From Melastoma dodecandrum (lineage: Eukaryota > Streptophyta > Magnoliopsida > Myrtales > Melastomataceae): a stretch of DNA of 64,000 nucleotides. Numbering within the stretch: the first letter of the stretch is position 1; each line of letters opens with the position of its first letter. Under the pieces are notes generated by a model. The model saw nothing but the letters and a program-made list of their open reading frames with translations. It ran no database searches and was not told where the DNA came from. Positions 56,043 to 64,000 of the stretch are shown piece by piece. Location: assembly GCA_029817715.1 (NCBI GenBank), contig JARUPY010000292.1, forward strand, positions 310,001 to 374,000, written 5' to 3'. The translations under genes and the position numbers were made by a program.

Positions 56043-58688
56043 TCAAGCCGTGGCCTGCCGACGCGAATTCGCTCGGGAGGCAAGAGCGGCCGTGTAGGGT
56101 GTCCTCAGGCAGGCTGCCCCGAACGAGATTATCGAGATGGCCAGGATTGCACCGAACGCGAACCAGGACTGACGCAGTGAGTCCGGCGGAGGATCGAAGG
56201 CGCCGCCGAGCAGCTTGACGAGTGTCCAGGCGACCCCCTCGCCGAGCAACCATCCGGCGCTGGCGGCCCAGAGGGCGACGAGCGCAGCCTCGGCGAGCGC
56301 GGGGAGCATGACCTGTTGGTCGGTGGCCCCGAGCGCCGCCAGCGTGGTCGATTGGGCATGCCGCTCGGCCAGGCCCAGCCAAAGGACGACGCCGGTCGCG
56401 CCGACGAGCAGGAGTGCCGCAAACGCCCTTTCAATGGCCGCCAGTGCGCTCAGATCGACCGCCGCCAGGCTCGAGCCGATGATCCGGCTGGCCTCGGCGA
56501 GGTCCGTGACCTGAAGGCCGGAGGCCGGCCCGAGCGCGACGCGGATCGACTCGCCGAGGCGAGACGGATCGCCCTCGGCGCGCACCAGCACCACCTCGGC
56601 CTTCGGGTTCCCGGTCTCGGTGGCGACGTAGGCCGCGTTAGCGACGACGAAGCTATCGCGCGGCGCGGTCGGGAACTCCAGCACGACCCCGACGAATCGG
56701 AACGGGACAGCCTTGTCGGCGTGGTCCGGCCCAGCCTGGAGGCGCAGGGTGACTGTGTCCCCGAGCTCCAATTGGAAGTCGTTGACGGTCTCCTGCGAAA
56801 GCAGGACCCCGTCGGGCGTCTCTGCGAGCCGCCGCAACGTCCGCGCCGCATCGCGGTCGGCTACGAAGGCGTTCGCGATGTCGGTCGCCCGGCTGATCGT
56901 CGCGGCATCGATGCCGTAGAGGTCCTGAAGGTCGTGGCCGACGTAGGCGAGACGGTGCTGCATCGGCGTGGCCGCGGCGACGCCGGGCTGGCGACGGATC
57001 AGCGCCAGCCGCTCCCCGGCCGGCGTCGCAGCCGAGCCCGTCACGGTCACGTCGGCGCCGTTGGTCAGGCGGGCGTCGACAAGCGCCTGTCCCTGGTATG
57101 TCTCGGCGAAAACCGTCAGGCTCGTCGCGAAGGCGACCGCGAGCGCGGCCAGCGTCGCGTGGGTCGCGATGCGCCTGCGCTGTCGGACCAGGGAGGCACT
57201 GATCGGAGCCGCCATGCGCCCTGCCGCGGGCGACAGCGCGTTGGCAAGGGCGGGCCCCGCCACGCCGAGCAGCGCCGCTGCGCCGCGCAATGTCAGCAGT
57301 GCCCCTCCCGCCCATAGGCAAAGCGGCACCAAGAACCCCGAAGGATCGACCGATGTGGCGGACACGCCCTCGGGGGCGAGGACCACCTGGTAGCCTCCAT
57401 CGGCGACGCGCCGAAACAGGAGCGCCGCGACGGCCATGAGCGCGACGCCGATCCAGCCGCGCTGCCATCCGGGTTGCGGGGCGTCCGGCAGGAGCGCCCG
57501 ACGCGCGGCGACGGTGCTGCGGCGCGCCTGGGCGATCATCGGGACGAGAACCGCCGCGCCGGACAGCGAGAAACCTGCGGCGAGGCCTGCTGCCAGGGCG
57601 ACGAGCACCGGACCCTCGCGCAGATCGGCCCCGAACGCCGTGGCCGAGACGGCCGCCGCGAAGACGGACCCCGCGGCCGCGCCAGCCCCGGCCACGAGCA
57701 CGCCCTCGGCCGCCACGATCCGCACGATCGCGGCAGTCGAGAAGCCGCGAAGACCGAGCAGCGCGGCCTGCCGTCGCTGCCGGTCGGAATGCGTGCGAAG
57801 GATGGCGGCCGTCAGCAGCAGCGCCAGGGCGATTCCGGGAAGCCCGAGCACCAGCAGCAACAGGCCGGCGAACAGCGCGTCGGTCCGCACGCCGTCGAGG
57901 CGGCCCGCGACGTTGTCGGCGATCTCGGCCGCGCCGGCCGAGGCCAACTCTACATGCCGCGCCCGCCCGGCGGCGTCGCGATAGGCCGCGTCCGGCGTCG
58001 GCGGCAGGATCGCGTGGTCGAGCCGCGCATGGAGCTGCCAGCGCGCGTCCGGGCCGCCGAACAGCGCGGTCCAGCGCTCGGCCGGCATCAGCACGACGTT
58101 GTCCGGCGGGACGGCCGGGGCCGTGCGCTTGGCCGGTCCGATCTCTTGGAACATCGCGGCGGCGTTGGGCAGATCGACGATCCCGTCGACGGTCACCTCG
58201 ACCGGCGCCAGTCCGTTCCGGAGGATCGCCAGGGACTGTCCGAGGCTGACATGGAGATTGGCGGCCGTCTGCTGGGCCAGCAGCACGCCCTGCGAGCCGC
58301 CGAGAAGCGGGCGAAGCTGCCCTGGAAAGGTGGCCGCGTAGTCTGGCGGGATACCGAGGACCATCCCGGCGCCGGTGGTCTGCGTGGTGCCCTCGGTCAC
58401 GGCCTCGAATCCTGCCACCGGCGCGTAGCCTACGTGGCGCACCGCCGTGACCCCGGGCGTGTCGCCGAGCCCGGCGGCGAGGCCGGCGAAATCGCCGCCG
58501 CGCCGGGCCGCCACCTGCCAGTCCACCGGCACCCCGGACAGGGCCCGGCGGGTCATGCTTCGGCCGCTGACGACCGCGAAGACCAGGATGACCCCGATCA
58601 GCGCGGTGGTGACGGCCAGCCCCGCGCCCGTCAGCGCGAGGGCGGCCCAACGGCGGGCGAGCGTGCCGCTGATCCAGGCGGTCATCAT
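56043..58688 (-). CDS. large ABC transporter permease (MacB/FtsX type)
   Basis: 881 aa, start MMTAWISGTLARRWAALAL overlapping the ATPase stop (ATGA). Eight or more helices: one near the N-terminus, two FtsX-type groups (ALFAGLLLLVLGLPGIALALLL and AAIERAFAALLLVGATGVVLW, ALVALWAASAGWLLGEGVAW) and two extended periplasmic domains, as in LolE/MacB-like or YtrF/'ABC3' permeases. These act as mechanotransmission machines that move lipoproteins, peptides or toxic compounds rather than passing them through a pore. Confidence 0.85.
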   Translation of the reverse strand: MMTAWISGTLARRWAALALTGAGLAVTTALIGVILVFAVVSGRSMTRRALSGVPVDWQVAARRGGDFAGLAAGLGDTPGVTAVRHVGYAPVAGFEAVTEGTTQTTGAGMVLGIPPDYAATFPGQLRPLLGGSQGVLLAQQTAANLHVSLGQSLAILRNGLAPVEVTVDGIVDLPNAAAMFQEIGPAKRTAPAVPPDNVVLMPAERWTALFGGPDARWQLHARLDHAILPPTPDAAYRDAAGRARHVELASAGAAEIADNVAGRLDGVRTDALFAGLLLLVLGLPGIALALLLTAAILRTHSDRQRRQAALLGLRGFSTAAIVRIVAAEGVLVAGAGAAAGSVFAAAVSATAFGADLREGPVLVALAAGLAAGFSLSGAAVLVPMIAQARRSTVAARRALLPDAPQPGWQRGWIGVALMAVAALLFRRVADGGYQVVLAPEGVSATSVDPSGFLVPLCLWAGGALLTLRGAAALLGVAGPALANALSPAAGRMAAPISASLVRQRRRIATHATLAALAVAFATSLTVFAETYQGQALVDARLTNGADVTVTGSAATPAGERLALIRRQPGVAAATPMQHRLAYVGHDLQDLYGIDAATISRATDIANAFVADRDAARTLRRLAETPDGVLLSQETVNDFQLELGDTVTLRLQAGPDHADKAVPFRFVGVVLEFPTAPRDSFVVANAAYVATETGNPKAEVVLVRAEGDPSRLGESIRVALGPASGLQVTDLAEASRIIGSSLAAVDLSALAAIERAFAALLLVGATGVVLWLGLAERHAQSTTLAALGATDQQVMLPALAEAALVALWAASAGWLLGEGVAWTLVKLLGGAFDPPPDSLRQSWFAFGAILAISIISFGAACLRTPYTAALASRANSRRQATA

Positions 58689-60085
58689 GCCGAATATCCG
58701 TCCTGCGGTTCCGCCACATCCAGGCGGCCGGCCCGCATGGGCCACGTCCGGTCGAGGCGGCTCGCGACGACCGGATCGTGCGTCGCCACCACCAGCGCCG
58801 TGCCCGTGCCGGCCAGAGCGTCGAGCAGAGCGTCGAATACCCGGCGGGCGGTATCGCGGTCGAGCTGGCCGGTCGGCTCGTCGGCCAGCAGCACCGCCGG
58901 CCGGCACACGATAGCGCGTGCGAGGGCCACTCGCTGCATCTGGCCTCCCGACATCTGGTCCGGCAGCGTCTCGGCGAGGGCGAGCAGCCCCACGCGGTCC
59001 AGCGCCTCCTCTGGGTCCATGTGACCGCCCGCGGGGAGCCCGGCGATGTCGAGCGGCAGGCGGACGTTCTCGAACGCCGTGAGGGCCGGCAGCAGCGACG
59101 GCGCCTGGAACGCCACCCCGATCTGGTGCGGGCGCAGGGGCTGGCCGGCCGAGAGGCCCGGCCAGGCGAGATGGCCCCCCGACGGCGCCTGAAGCCCGGC
59201 GATCAGGTTGAGCAGCGTCGATTTCCCGCAGCCCGAGGGGCCGACCAGCGCGATGCGATCGCCCCGGAGGACTCGGCAGGAAACGCCGGAGAGAACATCA
59301 AGACGCCGCGAACCTGCGCCGTAGCTTTTGCCAACCCCGGTCAGGGTGAGGAGCGGCTGGCGCCCGGGATCCGGTACGGAGGGAGCAGGTTGCTTCCTCG
59401 CGGCGGGAGCCTCGGCCGTGACCGTGTGGTGCACGATGCGCCCGTCCTCGATGGCGACGACGCGGGTAGCCCACCGGGTGAGGGCATGGCTGTGGGTGGC
59501 GATCAATGCCGCGCCGCCGGCCCGGCGGCGCCGTTCCAAGAGGTCCAGGATCGACGCTTCGGTCGCGGGATCGACCTCGGCGGTCGGCTCGTCGGCCAGC
59601 AGCAGCGGCGGGTCGGCGGCGAGGGCGACAGCCAGCCCGGCCCGCGCGCGCTCGCCGCCCGACAAGGTATGCGGCAGCGCGCCGGAGCGATGCCCGAGGC
59701 CGACGCCGGCCAGTAGGTGCGCGATCCGGCTGGCGTCGGGCTTGCCGCCGAGGGCCAGGACGAGCGCCACGTTGTCGGCGACCGAGAGGTGTTCGAACAG
59801 GTTGTCGGCCTGCGCCAGAAATCCGATCGATCGAGCCCGAAGTGCCGCTCGCTCCGCCTCGGGACGTCGGGTCATGCGGTGTCCCGCGAGCGTCACCGCG
59901 CCGCCGTTCGGTTCGTCCAGCCCGGCGAGGCAAGACAGCAGCGTGGACTTGCCGCTGCCGGATGGGCCCAGGAGCGCGACCGTCTCGCCGCGCTCGATGC
60001 TGAGCGAGGCCCCGCGCAGGGCCCTCACCTCGCCGTCGCCGGGATGGTGGAACCGGAATAGGTCGTCCGCTTCAAGCAGCGGCAT
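58685..60085 (-). CDS. double-ATPase ABC protein (two LolD/MacB-like domains fused)
   Basis: 466 aa with two complete nucleotide-binding domains. Domain 1: Walker A GPSGSGKST (residues 40-48), signature LSGGERARAGLAVAL, Walker B LLLADEPTAEVD. Domain 2: Walker A GPSGCGKST, signature MSGGQMQRVALARAI, Walker B VLLADEPTGQLD. Members that serve FtsX-type permeases are normally single-domain and dimerise, so the fusion means one polypeptide supplies the asymmetric ATPase pair. Coupled to the permease by ATGA and 1 base from the secreted-protein gene. Confidence 0.93.
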   Translation of the reverse strand: MPLLEADDLFRFHHPGDGEVRALRGASLSIERGETVALLGPSGSGKSTLLSCLAGLDEPNGGAVTLAGHRMTRRPEAERAALRARSIGFLAQADNLFEHLSVADNVALVLALGGKPDASRIAHLLAGVGLGHRSGALPHTLSGGERARAGLAVALAADPPLLLADEPTAEVDPATEASILDLLERRRRAGGAALIATHSHALTRWATRVVAIEDGRIVHHTVTAEAPAARKQPAPSVPDPGRQPLLTLTGVGKSYGAGSRRLDVLSGVSCRVLRGDRIALVGPSGCGKSTLLNLIAGLQAPSGGHLAWPGLSAGQPLRPHQIGVAFQAPSLLPALTAFENVRLPLDIAGLPAGGHMDPEEALDRVGLLALAETLPDQMSGGQMQRVALARAIVCRPAVLLADEPTGQLDRDTARRVFDALLDALAGTGTALVVATHDPVVASRLDRTWPMRAGRLDVAEPQDGYSA

Positions 60086-60086
60086 C

Positions 60087-60698
60087 TCAGCGCCACCTGA
60101 ACGAGTCTGCCATCAGCTTCCACTGGTCGACGTTGTCGGCGCCTGCGGGAGCCGCGAAGGTCAACATCGCCACGGAGCCATCGTGAGGGATCAGCGTGCG
60201 CTCGCTCTCCAGCCGGACGCGCTTGCCGGTGACCGCGTTCGGCTCGGAGTTCGACGAGTAGGTGATGCGCACGGCGGCACCCGCGGGCAGCGACACGGCC
60301 TTCACGGCGGCGACCTCCACGGCATGCCCGGCCTTCTCCAGCGCCGGGACGTCGGTCGCGCGGGCGCCGGCGACGGTCGGGGCCGGCGCCTGTGCGACGG
60401 CGACGTCGATGCTTCCGTATTTGTCGGCGAAGCTCACGCCGTCAGGCCGCTCCGTGCGGCTCCAACCTTCGGGCACCTTGAGGGTGAAGCCGCGGGGCGA
60501 CGTGTACGTCACGAAGACCTGGTTGTCCGGGATGTCGCCCGGCGGGTTCCTTTCGGGCGCCACGGCCCTCTCCTGGGCGGCGGCGAGCGTCGAGGAAGCG
60601 GGGTGGGCGAGAAAGACAGCGGCGACGGCCGCCGGGACCGCGGTTCGTTCGAGCCACGTGCGCGGCCGCCGGGCAAGGGAAAGGACGGGATGGGACAA
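60087..60698 (-). CDS. secreted protein of the ABC operon, 203 aa
   Basis: Basic N-terminus, signal segment (TAVPAAVAAVFLAHPASSTLAA), then a mature domain with FVTYTSPRGFTLKVPEGWSR, VAQAPAPTVAG and RLESERTLIPHDGSVAMLTFAAP, reminiscent of PsbP/DUF1795-like folds (weak). First gene of the operon, so probably the periplasmic partner of the ABC export machine. Divergent from the regulator at 60902. Confidence 0.75.
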   Translation of the reverse strand: MSHPVLSLARRPRTWLERTAVPAAVAAVFLAHPASSTLAAAQERAVAPERNPPGDIPDNQVFVTYTSPRGFTLKVPEGWSRTERPDGVSFADKYGSIDVAVAQAPAPTVAGARATDVPALEKAGHAVEVAAVKAVSLPAGAAVRITYSSNSEPNAVTGKRVRLESERTLIPHDGSVAMLTFAAPAGADNVDQWKLMADSFRWR

Positions 60699-60752
60699 GG
60701 GCGCCTCCGCTCGTTGGGAACGCCACGGAACGGAACGCCGCCTTCGCGCCCG

Positions 60753-60845
60753 CTTACGCCGGCTTTACCGATGGGTAAGGTACGGCCGTGCCCGGACCGC
60801 AGGCCCCCCGGCGCCTTAGCTTACGAAAGCGTAAGGCGACGGCGG
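60753..60845. promoter_or_regulatory. CTTACG boxes in the divergent promoter
   Basis: Perfect palindrome CTTACGaaagCGTAAG at 60830-60845, and a further CTTACG at 60753-60758 followed by CTTTACC and GGTAAGG (60764-60780). They lie between the ABC operon and the two-component genes, so the response regulator at 60902 is the probable binder. Confidence 0.6.
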
Positions 60846-60901
60846 TGGCGCGGTCGGTATCGCGTCGCTACCCTCGACGGCGTTTGCCGACGTTTGCCTC
60901 C

Positions 60902-61579
60902 ATGAAAATTCTTCTCATCGAAGACGATGCCGCGATGGCGGACTACACTGCCAACGGTTTGACCCAGCAGGGCCACGTCGTCGACCGCGCCGTGACTGGT
61001 CGCGATGGCTTGTTCCTGTCGGCCGGCGGGGGCTACGACCTCGTCATCGTCGACCGCATGCTGCCCGGCCTGGACGGACTCGCGATCGTGCGGACCATGC
61101 GGGGCGCAGGCCTTACGATGCCGATCCTGTTCCTGACCACGATGGGTGGCATCGACGACCGCGTCGAGGGGCTGGAGGCGGGCGGCGACGACTACCTCGT
61201 CAAGCCCTTCGCCTTCGCCGAACTGGTCGCCCGCGTCGGCGCGCTCGGCCGGCGCCTGCCGGTCACCGCGTTGTCGACGCAGCTCGCCGTCGCCGACCTC
61301 CGCCTCGATGTCGTCAAACGCACCGCCGCGCGGCGTGGCGCCGCGATCGACCTGCAGCCACGCGAGTTCAAGCTGTTGGAATACCTGATGCGGCACGCCG
61401 GCGAACTCGTCACGAGGACCATGCTGCTGGAGCAGGTCTGGGACTTCCACTTCGACCCGCAGACCAGCGTCGTCGAGACCCACATGAGCCGGCTGCGCGC
61501 CAAGGTGGACCGCCCGTTCGCGCCCGACCTCATCCACACCGTGCGCGGCGCTGGATATTGCCTGCGTGCGCCTGCCTAG
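60902..61579 (+). CDS. OmpR-type response regulator 2
   Basis: 225 aa. Acidic pocket LLIEDDA, phospho-acceptor Asp51 in LVIVDRMLPGLDGL, Lys in DYLVKPFAFAELV; DNA-binding winged helix with LQPREFKLLEYLMRHAGELV and VETHMSRLRAKVDRPF. Similar to CopR/CusR-type regulators. Overlaps its kinase by 14 bases. Start ATG 60902 has only a weak ribosome site. Confidence 0.92.
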   Translation: MKILLIEDDAAMADYTANGLTQQGHVVDRAVTGRDGLFLSAGGGYDLVIVDRMLPGLDGLAIVRTMRGAGLTMPILFLTTMGGIDDRVEGLEAGGDDYLVKPFAFAELVARVGALGRRLPVTALSTQLAVADLRLDVVKRTAARRGAAIDLQPREFKLLEYLMRHAGELVTRTMLLEQVWDFHFDPQTSVVETHMSRLRAKVDRPFAPDLIHTVRGAGYCLRAPA

Positions 61580-62954
61580 GCTCCTCGGGACAGCGACGTT
61601 CCGGCTGGCACTGTTGCAGACCGGGCAGTTCGCCCTCTGCGCCAGCATATTGTTCGGGGTCGTTTACACCACGACGGTCTCGTTCGCGCGCCGCCAGTTC
61701 GAGGCCGCGATCGCGGCCGAGGCGTCGAACCTGGTGGGCGAGGACGATCCCGGGCGACGGGACGAAATGATCGCCCGCCTTGCGGCCCGCAGCCGAGACC
61801 GGATCGGCGAAGGCCGCTATTACCGCTTGCAGGCCGCGGACGGCACGCGCCTCGCCGGCGACCTGCCTGCTCTCGATCCCGCCCCGACCTGGCGCGAATG
61901 GACGGTCCCGGGTAGCGCCGTCTCGCCGCCGGACGACGAGGCGCACACGGTGCTGGTCCAAGCGCGACGACTGTCCGACGGCTCGATCCTCCTCGTCGGG
62001 CGGGATATGCGCGACGCCTCCGACCTTGGGGAGGTCCTTCAGCAGGCCTTCGGCCTGACCGCCTTGGCGGCGCTGGCCTTCGCGATCATCAGCGGGCTCG
62101 TGACGAGTCGCCGCATGCTCCGGCGCATCGAAGCGATCAATGCGACGACGCGCGCCATCATCGCCGGCGAGGACATGGCGGCGCGGATACCCGTTCACGG
62201 GCGCCACGATGCGTTCGACCTCCTGGCCGGAAACCTGAACGCGATGCTGACGCGCATCCAGGCGCTGATGGAAGGGATGCGTCAGGTGTCGAGCGACATC
62301 GCGCACGACTTGCGCACGCCGCTTACGCACCTGCGCCAACGACTCGAGCTGGTTCGGGGTCGGTTCGTGTCGAGCGCCGAATACGAGGCCGTGATCGATG
62401 CGACGATCGCGGACACGGACACGATCCTGCGCACCTTCGCAGCCCTGCTGCGCATCGCCCAGATCGAAGCCGGCACGCGGCGCAGCGGCTTCACCACCGT
62501 CGATCTGTCCGACATCTGCGCCACGATCATCGAAATCTACGCGCCCGTTGTGGAGGATAACGGTCAGACCCTGTCCGGGGCAGTAGCGCCCGGCGTCTCG
62601 GTCAGGGGCGACCGGGAGCTGTTGACCCAGATGCTGGCCAACCTGGCCGAGAACGCCATCCGACACGCGCCAGCCGGAGCCCGCATCGGTATCGCGCTCG
62701 CAGCGCATGACGGTAGACCCGCCGTCGTCGTCGAGGATGATGGGCCAGGGATTCCCGAGCAGGATCGCGACAAGGTTTTCGTTCGATTTGTCCGGGGCGA
62801 GCAGAGTCGATCCGTCGAGGGAATTGGGTTGGGCCTCAACCTCGTGCGCGCGGTTGCCGATCTGCACCAGGTTACGATCAGCATGGAAGACGCATGCCCC
62901 GGTCTCAAGGTCACCCTCCGATTTGCGCCGATGCTTGGATCGGTGGAGGGCTGA
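61566..62954 (+). CDS. sensor histidine kinase 2
   Basis: 462 aa, GTG start inside the regulator's last codons (reads MRLPRLLGTATFRLALLQTG). Two helices (FALCASILFGVVYTTTVSF and ALAALAFAIISGLVTSR), a periplasmic domain of about 130 residues, HAMP, phospho-acceptor His247 in VSSDIAHDLRTPLTHL, N-box NLAENAIRHAPAGA, G1 DDGPGIP and G2 GIGLGLN. Forms a two-component pair with the overlapping regulator. Confidence 0.92.
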   Translation: MRLPRLLGTATFRLALLQTGQFALCASILFGVVYTTTVSFARRQFEAAIAAEASNLVGEDDPGRRDEMIARLAARSRDRIGEGRYYRLQAADGTRLAGDLPALDPAPTWREWTVPGSAVSPPDDEAHTVLVQARRLSDGSILLVGRDMRDASDLGEVLQQAFGLTALAALAFAIISGLVTSRRMLRRIEAINATTRAIIAGEDMAARIPVHGRHDAFDLLAGNLNAMLTRIQALMEGMRQVSSDIAHDLRTPLTHLRQRLELVRGRFVSSAEYEAVIDATIADTDTILRTFAALLRIAQIEAGTRRSGFTTVDLSDICATIIEIYAPVVEDNGQTLSGAVAPGVSVRGDRELLTQMLANLAENAIRHAPAGARIGIALAAHDGRPAVVVEDDGPGIPEQDRDKVFVRFVRGEQSRSVEGIGLGLNLVRAVADLHQVTISMEDACPGLKVTLRFAPMLGSVEG

Positions 62955-63076
62955 CTCGGGCAACCCATTGCCGGCTCGATGGATGGCATGGAGACGGTTC
63001 TCGCGCCAGCGAGCACGAGACGCCGAAACCGTGTCTGGTGCACCGGGCAGTCAGAGGGTTCGCGAGGTGGGGCTGC

Positions 63077-63352
63077 ATGCGAGTTTCGGCGCTGGCCCAG
63101 AGGGTCCACCTGCTCCTCGACGACGCTTCTCCGCCAGCGCTGGCCGCTATCGCCGACGATATAGGTCGGCCGCTTCAGCAAGTTTTGCGGTCTCGTATCA
63201 TCCTGCCCTCAGTCGAGCGACTGAGCGTGCAGGACGTGGCTCGGCAGGCCGGCGTCAGCCGGCCCGCAGTCTGGCGCTGGCAGCAGCGCTTTGCCGAGGA
63301 GGGCGTCGCCGGCCTGTTGCGCAACAGGACGCACCCGCCCGGAATCGTACCG
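63077..63352 (+). pseudogene. IS630-family transposase, N-terminal remnant
   Basis: The segment RSRIILPSVERLSVQDVARQ followed by AGVSRPAVWRWQQRFAEEGV and AGLLRNRTHPPG is the N-terminal helix-turn-helix of IS630-type transposases. Homology stops about 63350 and no catalytic domain follows. Immediately after is a perfect hairpin CCCTACC-cgaac-GGTAGGG (63355-63373). Confidence 0.75.
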
Positions 63353-63373
63353 CACCCTACCCGAACGGTAGGG

Positions 63374-63962
63374 GCATGGACAAGGCGCAGTCCCGCTCGC
63401 TCCCCGGCCGAATGTCGGCGCCGCCTCATTTCCAGGCGCCGAGCTGCCCCGCCATGGCGGCCCAGGAGGGCCGCGGGGACGCGGCCCTCGCCCGCCGCGT
63501 GCGCGAACTGTTCTATCTCGGTCCGTCGCGTCCAGAGCCGAATCCGGCCCTCATCGATCGACCTTTGAACCGGCATGAGGTCGCGACGCCGATCCGGCTC
63601 GCAACTCGCAGTTGCCGACGACGGGTGGCATTCAAACGCTCGGGCCAATTCACGACCATGACTGATGGCATCGTTGAGGTCCGGGTGCGCCCTCGGGATG
63701 GCCGGTGTCGGGAATGCCGGAGGCAACAAGCCTGGCCTTGGGGGACGCAGCCCCGCTGGAACCGGAGCTCGTCGCGTGCGGCGCGGCGATCCTCGCCTTC
63801 CAGCGCGGAAGGAGGTGGCATGAACAGGGACGTCCTCAGTTCAGTGGAAACGAACGCAATATAGCTATCGCCTCGAATTGGAAATGTTGGAAATTTGTAA
63901 TTTGTCGAATGTGTTCCCATAGTGCAAAATGTTTCAGACTAATCAGTTTTCGGGAGTCAGTC
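63374..63962. other. gap without a recognised gene
   Basis: About 590 bases. Frames on both strands lack recognisable features. The last 110 bases (63855-63960) are AT-rich and look like a promoter for a gene at the edge. Confidence 0.4.
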
Positions 63963-64000
63963 GTGACCGATGACAGTTTTCGCAAAAATCTTTCGACGCT
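63963..64000 (+). CDS. possible gene start, partial at the right edge
   Basis: GTG 63963, preceded by GGGAG 7 bases upstream and an AT-rich leader, opens a frame reading MTDDSFRKNLST to the edge of the window. Too short to identify. Confidence 0.35.
   Translation, partial: MTDDSFRKNLST

Noticed and set aside
56316..59024. Plus-strand frames opposite the ABC operon
   Set aside because: Translations are repetitive and without motifs; the minus strand encodes Walker A/B and FtsX features.
63374..63960. Continuation of the IS630 transposase
   Set aside because: No catalytic Asp/Glu motifs are visible in any frame after 63352.

Overview
The window is high-GC, gene-dense, heavily IS-laden DNA from an alphaproteobacterium. 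The mix of families (DUF1236 and DUF2147 secreted proteins, Omp25/Opa-like barrel, COG4705 membrane proteins, many IS3/IS110/ISL3 elements) suggests Hyphomicrobiales, most likely Methylobacterium or Methylorubrum. That assignment is inference. I see no rRNA or tRNA gene, no CRISPR array and no clear replication origin, so chromosome versus megaplasmid cannot be decided.

Region 1 (1-15.5 kb) is an envelope and efflux block: a DMT exporter, a frameshifted hybrid histidine kinase, an orphan ParD-like antitoxin, two coupled small membrane-protein genes, a second-copy lpxD-like gene that seems to begin with ATA, an outer-membrane beta-barrel, DUF1236 and DUF2147 secreted proteins, and a coupled operon (small membrane protein, TetR, adaptor, RND pump). 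Four promoter regions carry the same quasi-palindrome (half-site TGATAATGAAC). Two TetR paralogues with nearly identical DNA-binding helices lie within the set. I read this as one regulon that remodels the outer membrane and turns on efflux.

Region 2 (15.5-30 kb) is a mobile-element zone that encloses one metabolic island. An IS3-family element cuts a second DUF2147 gene with a 3-bp duplication. An IS407-type element truncates a helix-turn-helix gene. A third IS3 element is nested inside an IS110 transposase, and an ISL3 element follows. The island (20.8-25 kb) holds a BKACE/DUF849 enzyme divergent from an RpiR regulator, a class III aminotransferase and a polar amino-acid binding protein, with a perfect 12-bp inverted repeat between the divergent genes. 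This looks like a small amino-acid or amine catabolic unit.

Region 3 (30-44 kb) has a QseBC-like two-component system, two COG4705 membrane proteins, a DedA protein, a 2-hydroxycarboxylate transporter (two frameshifts), a second RpiR regulator, and decayed genes (an RND outer-membrane factor and pump fragment, crcB) plus two further IS110 elements and an IS3 element. CTAAG-type boxes, twice as direct repeats with an 11-bp period, occur upstream of the two-component operon and of COG4705/DedA genes and may be the response-regulator sites.

Region 4 (44-55 kb) is an unusually ordered, mostly co-directional cluster: RND adaptor, RND pump, OprO/P-type porin (overlapping stops and starts), a COG4280 membrane protein with a coupled 70-aa membrane protein, a secreted alkaline-phosphatase-superfamily hydrolase, UppP and a PAP2 phosphatase. 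The theme is phosphate or phospholipid/undecaprenyl-phosphate handling plus export.

Region 5 (55-64 kb) has a three-gene ABC export operon (secreted protein, fused double ATPase, large MacB/FtsX-type permease) divergent from a second OmpR-type two-component system across a promoter with CTTACG boxes, then an IS630 relic and the possible start of a gene at the right edge. Several genes (kinase, 2-HCT transporter, COG4705, crcB, IS110 transposase, RND fragment) are broken by single-base indels, many in homopolymers, so part of the 'pseudogene' signal may be sequencing error.
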